Source of the DNA: CAADGL01 sp964643885
GTDB lineage: Bacteria > Planctomycetota > Phycisphaerae > UBA1845 > Fen-1342
NCBI GenBank assembly: GCA_964643885.1
Contig: CAZXUI010000002.1
Location: forward strand, 62,001-126,000
Reading direction: 5' to 3'
Length of the DNA: 64,000 nucleotides
In this document: in pieces, positions 60,903 through 64,000 of the stretch
Layout of the letters: each line of letters opens with the position of its first letter
Position numbering within the stretch: position 1 is the first letter of the stretch
Notes under the pieces: generated by a model
The model's input: only the letters and a program-made list of their open reading frames with translations
What the model was told of the DNA's origin: nothing
The model's database searches: none
Position numbers and translations under genes: made by a program

Positions 60903-61349
60903 TCAGGCCGGCCCGCCATTGACGGGCGCCCCGCCGCCGAGCGCCGCCAGCCGGATGTAGGTGACGATGCCGCAGGCGACGAGCTGGCCGGCCGGGTCGA
61001 ACAGCTCGACCGAGACCGGGCAGAGCGTGCGGCCGAGCTTGATCACGCGGCCGGTCGCGGTCACATCGCCGAGGCAGGCGCTGAGATAGCGGACGTTGAG
61101 ATCGGTCGTGACGAGCGGCTCGGCCGGGCCGGTCTGTGTGACGATGGCGAACCAGGCGGCGCAATCGGCGACGTTGGCGAGCATGCCGCCATGAAAGCCG
61201 GGCAGCAGGCCGTCGAAGCGCGGATCGTGCCGGGCGGTGAGCTTGCAGTACCCTTCCGCACACTCGATCAGTTCGAGCCCGAGGGATTCGATGCAGGGGG
61301 CCCGGCGGCAGGCGGCCAGGATCTCACTGAGTCGCTGCGGATCGATCAT
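60903..61349 (-). CDS. PaaI-like hotdog-fold thioesterase
   Basis: 148 residues from the ATG at 61349 (GAGGAG upstream). The hotdog pattern is HDPRFDGLLPGFHGGMLANV, ADCAAWFAIVT, LVTTDLNVRYLSACLGDVTA and GRVIKLGRTLCPVSVELFDP with GGM at the expected place. Members cleave acyl-CoA thioesters. The physiological substrate is unknown. Stop just 25 bases before the guanine-deaminase-like start. Confidence 0.8.
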   Translation of the reverse strand: MIDPQRLSEILAACRRAPCIESLGLELIECAEGYCKLTARHDPRFDGLLPGFHGGMLANVADCAAWFAIVTQTGPAEPLVTTDLNVRYLSACLGDVTATGRVIKLGRTLCPVSVELFDPAGQLVACGIVTYIRLAALGGGAPVNGGPA

Positions 61350-61593
61350 CGGCGCTCCTCGCATGGAGCGGGGATCGTGGCCGGAGCGTCTGCGTTTCGC
61401 AAGCGCGCGCCGCGGGCCCGGACGGCCGGCGGGACGCCCGCGCGTCCCGTCGTGGCGGTGATTTCGGCGCGGCGCACTAGTGTACTGTTTCGGAAAGAAC
61501 TGACCTTTTGTGGGGGTGGGGCGGGCGTCCCTGCCCGCCTTGGCAGGCACGGAGGCCTGCCCCACTTCGATGTCCTGTTTCTGAGGCGGCGCA
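61350..61593. repeat. gap with a duplicated GGCGCACTAG boundary and a hairpin
   Basis: About 240 bases without a gene. GGCGCACTAG occurs at 61471-61480 and again at 61588-61597, where it overlaps the stop of the DUF167 gene. Near each copy is a related TGTACTGTTTC/TGTCCTGTTTC string. Between them lies a GTGGGGCGGGC/GCCTGCCCCAC imperfect hairpin. It could be a short insertion flanked by a duplicated target. Confidence 0.6.
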
Positions 61594-61914
61594 CTAGCGG
61601 CCGGGGGTTCGGGCTCGCAGCCGCTCTCGGACCGCTTCCGGCGTCATCCCCGCGACCCGCACGCGCTTTTGTGCATTCGTCTGCCCTGCGACGAGCTCGA
61701 TGTCCCCCCGCCGCACGCCGAGCACCTGCCCCAGCAGCCGCAGCAACTCGGAATTCGCCTTGCCCGCCTCCGGCGGTGCGGCCACCGCGACCTTCAGCGC
61801 CTCCCCCAACACGCCCATGACGCGCGAACGCGATGCCCCCGGCACGACCTTGACCGCGAACTCGACCCCGCCGGCCCGCGACGCCAGCCGCACGCCGGCC
61901 GCCTCGCCGCTCAT
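61594..61914 (-). CDS. DUF167 (YggU-like) protein
   Basis: 106 residues. The family pattern is clear: EFAVKVVPGASRSRVMGVLG, LKVAVAAPPEAGKANSELLR, LLGQVLGVRRGDIELVAGQT and NAQKRVRVAG. Function unknown, although widely conserved. Its ATG overlaps the lptB stop as ATGA. TAG stop inside the duplicated 10-mer. Confidence 0.93.
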   Translation of the reverse strand: MSGEAAGVRLASRAGGVEFAVKVVPGASRSRVMGVLGEALKVAVAAPPEAGKANSELLRLLGQVLGVRRGDIELVAGQTNAQKRVRVAGMTPEAVRERLRARTPGR

Positions 61915-62669
61915 CTTGAAACGCTCGAGCTCCCCTCGGGCGCGAACTCGTCGCCGCGGAAGGAACTGCCCAGATAGGTCTCCCGGACAATCGGGTCGTT
62001 GACGATCTCGTGCGGCCGGCCGGAGCTGATCACCGTGCCCTTGTGAATCACGTAGCTGCGGTCCGTGACGCGCAGCGTCTCGTGCACGTTGTGGTCGGTC
62101 AGCAGAATCGCGATGCCGCTGTTGCGCAGCCGCAGAATCTCGCGCCGCAGGTCCTCAACCGCCTTCGGGTCGACGCCGGAGAAGGGCTCATCCAGCAGGA
62201 TCAGCCGCGGGTTCGTGATCAGGGCCCGGGCGATCTCCAGCTTGCGCCGCTCGCCGCCGGACACGTTTCGCGCCAGATTCTCGCGCACGATCTTCAGGCC
62301 GAACTGCTCCAGCAGCTCCTCTACGCGGCGGCGGCGCTCCGCCCGCGTGAAGCGCATCGTCTCGCAAATCGCCATCAGGTTCGCCTCGACCGTGAGGCGC
62401 TGAAAGACGCTCGGCTCCTGCGAGAGATAGCCGATCCCGCGCCGCGCCCGCTTGTACATGGGCAGGCTCGTCACGTCGCTGCCCATGAAGCGGACCCTGC
62501 CGCCGTCCGGCCGGATCATGCCGACGGTCATGCGGAAACTCGTCGTCTTGCCCGCGCCGTTCGGCCCGAGCAGCCCGACGATCTCGCCGTCATCGACGGT
62601 GAAACTGACCGACGAAACGACGACGCGGCCGTTGTAGCTTTTCAGCAAATCGCGGGTTTCAAGGAGCAT
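61911..62669 (-). CDS. lptB: lipopolysaccharide-export ABC ATPase LptB
   Basis: 252 residues from the ATG at 62669 (AAGGAG is in the 5' end on the plus strand map; no extra leader is needed). Walker A GPNGAGKTTSFRMTVGMI, Q-loop YLSQEPSVFQRL, signature VSGGERRKLEIARAL, Walker B RLILLDEPFSGVDPKAV, H-loop LLTDHNVHE. The FSGVDP wording and the short length fit LptB, the engine that draws LPS from the inner membrane with LptFG. Fits with kdsA elsewhere in the window. Coupled to the DUF167 gene. Confidence 0.93.
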   Translation of the reverse strand: MLLETRDLLKSYNGRVVVSSVSFTVDDGEIVGLLGPNGAGKTTSFRMTVGMIRPDGGRVRFMGSDVTSLPMYKRARRGIGYLSQEPSVFQRLTVEANLMAICETMRFTRAERRRRVEELLEQFGLKIVRENLARNVSGGERRKLEIARALITNPRLILLDEPFSGVDPKAVEDLRREILRLRNSGIAILLTDHNVHETLRVTDRSYVIHKGTVISSGRPHEIVNDPIVRETYLGSSFRGDEFAPEGSSSVSR

Positions 62670-63076
62670 TCGCCGCTCGCCGCCCGCCCTCCGCGGGATT
62701 GTGGATAACCTGTTGAAAAGTTTCTCCGCTCCGCCCGTTAGCGTTCTGTGAGCGAGGTGGAATCCGTACCGAAGTGCGTCCATTCAGGCAGAAGTTAGGA
62801 TACTGGCAGAAGCGCGCACGACCATGGCCCACAAGGGTTTGCGAGACCGGTGACCGGCAATTCCTGCGCCCCTGTGAAAACCGACATGCAAGGTCCGCAT
62901 TTGTGCGCCACCCCCGGAACCCGACCCCGAATTCCGGCCGCCGCGATGTTGACAACCTGCTGATCATCCGCCAGCGCGGCCGCCCGCCCGCCACCCGATT
63001 CATGCCAGCGCCGTCACGCACTCAAGTAGCCCTAACCACTCTTGAACATCCGGCCGACGCCGGCGCCGCCCCGATT
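62670..63076. promoter_or_regulatory. lptB-lepB gap with DnaA-box-like motif
   Basis: 407 bases. TGTGGATAACCTGTTGA at 62700-62716 contains TGTGGATAA, the exact reverse complement of the DnaA box TTATCCACA. TGTTGACAACCTGCTGA at 62947-62963 matches it at 14 of 17 bases. CTGTGAAAACC lies near 62872. No gene is supported. The gap holds the promoter of lptB; whether DnaA binds is unknown. Confidence 0.45.
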
Positions 63077-64000
63077 TCAACGGATGAATCGAACTCGACC
63101 CAGGTCCGGCAGCCGCCACCGGCCGCGCTCATCCAGCGGCAGCAGGCCGGGAAGATACACGAAGAAGGCCCGCCCAACAATCTGATCCGCGCGGACCGTG
63201 CCGAGCCGGTAGCGGTCCGCCTCCCAGTCCGCCTGCAAATGCGGCCCGACGCGAAACCACTCGCGGCTGTCGTGGCTGCGGGCGCTGTTGTCGCCCAGCA
63301 CGAAGTACTCCCCCGCCAGCAGCGTGAACGGCTCGCCCGCGAAGGCCCGCCGCGTATCGGACGCGCGATAGGTGTAGTGCACGTCGCGCTCCAGCCGCAG
63401 ATTTCGCAGCAGCAGCGGCCCGCCGCCCGCCGCGAGCCGCAGACCGACCGGCTGCACGCGGCGAAAGTGGCGCAGCGCGGCCAGGTGCGGCGCATAGCTC
63501 GCATCCGTCGTCGCCGCCACCTGCTCGCCGCGCACGCGAAGATAGACGCGGTAGTCCACATGCGCGAACTCGATACTCAGGCGCTCTCCCCGACCCGCCG
63601 GCCGCGTCCGCACGCCGCCCACCTCCGTCGTCTCGCCGGCCGCCGTCGACATCGTCACGCGAGCGACTCCGGCCGCCGAAACGGACGCGCGAAAGACCGT
63701 TCCATCACGGTCCAGCACGATCTCGAACTCGCCGGCCGCGTCCTCGAACGTCACGTCCGCCCGCAGCCGCAGATCGCCCACCGGCGTGCCCGAGCCGCCA
63801 TGATTGAACGAGGCGAAATCCTGCAAGTACTGCTCGGCCGTCGGCCCGTCGATGGTCAGCTCGCCCCGCTCACCGCCGGCCGGACGATAGCGCACGACGC
63901 GCGTCTCAAGCCCCTGCCAGCCCGCGGCCGCGTCACCCGCGGGGCGCCAGATCGACCCGCGATGCCCGCCGCGCCCGTCGTCGGGCGCGACGTGGTTCTG
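63077..64000 (-). CDS. signal peptidase I, C-terminal part (continues past the window edge)
   Basis: The open frame runs off the right edge (NHVAPDDGRGGHRGSIWRPA is the last part visible upstream). Family signs: FVLGDNSARSHDSREWFRVG, the GDNSxxSxDSR box near the C-terminus, and IVGRAFFVYLPGLLPLDERG. The region before it (about 220 residues of strand-rich sequence) has no counterpart in short signal peptidases, so the protein has a large insertion, as some planctomycete type I signal peptidases do. The catalytic Ser and Lys would lie beyond the edge. Cleaves Sec and Tat signal peptides. Confidence 0.85.
   Translation of the reverse strand, partial: QNHVAPDDGRGGHRGSIWRPAGDAAAGWQGLETRVVRYRPAGGERGELTIDGPTAEQYLQDFASFNHGGSGTPVGDLRLRADVTFEDAAGEFEIVLDRDGTVFRASVSAAGVARVTMSTAAGETTEVGGVRTRPAGRGERLSIEFAHVDYRVYLRVRGEQVAATTDASYAPHLAALRHFRRVQPVGLRLAAGGGPLLLRNLRLERDVHYTYRASDTRRAFAGEPFTLLAGEYFVLGDNSARSHDSREWFRVGPHLQADWEADRYRLGTVRADQIVGRAFFVYLPGLLPLDERGRWRLPDLGRVRFIR

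Noticed and set aside
62670..63076. Chromosomal replication origin
   Set aside because: Only one exact DnaA box and one diverged copy are seen, with no dnaA, dnaN or gidA beside them; evidence is too thin.

Overview
The window looks like a high-GC chromosomal segment from a Gram-negative, planctomycete-like bacterium (Planctomycetota, possibly Phycisphaerae-like). This is inferred from gene content, not from a marker phylogeny. The clues are dockerin-type Ca-binding repeats on exported proteins, a prepilin-type pseudopilin, many unrecognised exported proteins and lipoproteins with planctomycete-style architecture, and a very large SecA with insertions. KDO synthase (kdsA) and lptB imply an LPS-bearing outer membrane; mrdA-rodA imply a peptidoglycan elongation machinery. 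No tRNA, rRNA, CRISPR array or transposase was seen.

Layout. 32-2736 (-): compact operon with a pseudopilin, a 12-cysteine exported peptide, a membrane-anchored exported protein and a frameshifted MauE/DoxX-like redox protein. 3029-7163 (+): dockerin protein, a large exported repeat protein and a lysyl-endopeptidase-like protease. 7187-8788 (-): ArnT/PMT-like glycosyltransferase. 9096-14982 (+): complete hydrogenase maturation operon hypFCDEAB, without any hydrogenase structural gene in the window. 15295-20705 (+): three small proteins, a hybrid sensor kinase and a ribulokinase. 20936-27127 (-): orphan type VI-like tip island (VgrG, LysM-zincin, exported helical protein, PAAR). 27770-30787 (+): solute-binding protein and TonB-dependent receptor. 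30815-38247 (-): TauE/SafE permease and five exported or lipid-anchored proteins of unknown role. 38598-46385: housekeeping genes (apt, secA, efp, mdh, an RRM protein). 46933-55335 (+): RdgC-like protein, small genes, kdsA, rnpB (RNase P RNA) and the mrdA-rodA pair. 55253-58823: two facing, disrupted exported-protein genes, each carrying two in-frame TAG codons. 58876-64000 (-): pyruvate kinase, guanine-deaminase-like enzyme, thioesterase, DUF167 protein, lptB and a truncated signal peptidase I.

From about 44.4 kb to 55.6 kb the intergenic spaces are mosaics of short hairpin-forming repeats; several families recur between blocks, and two show compensatory stem changes. Other observations worth checking are a SecA with a predicted N-terminal two-helix membrane anchor, an EF-P whose modification loop lacks the usual tip lysine or arginine, the VgrG/LysM-zincin/PAAR island, the 12-Cys peptide/MauE operon, and the four in-frame ambers in two neighbouring genes.
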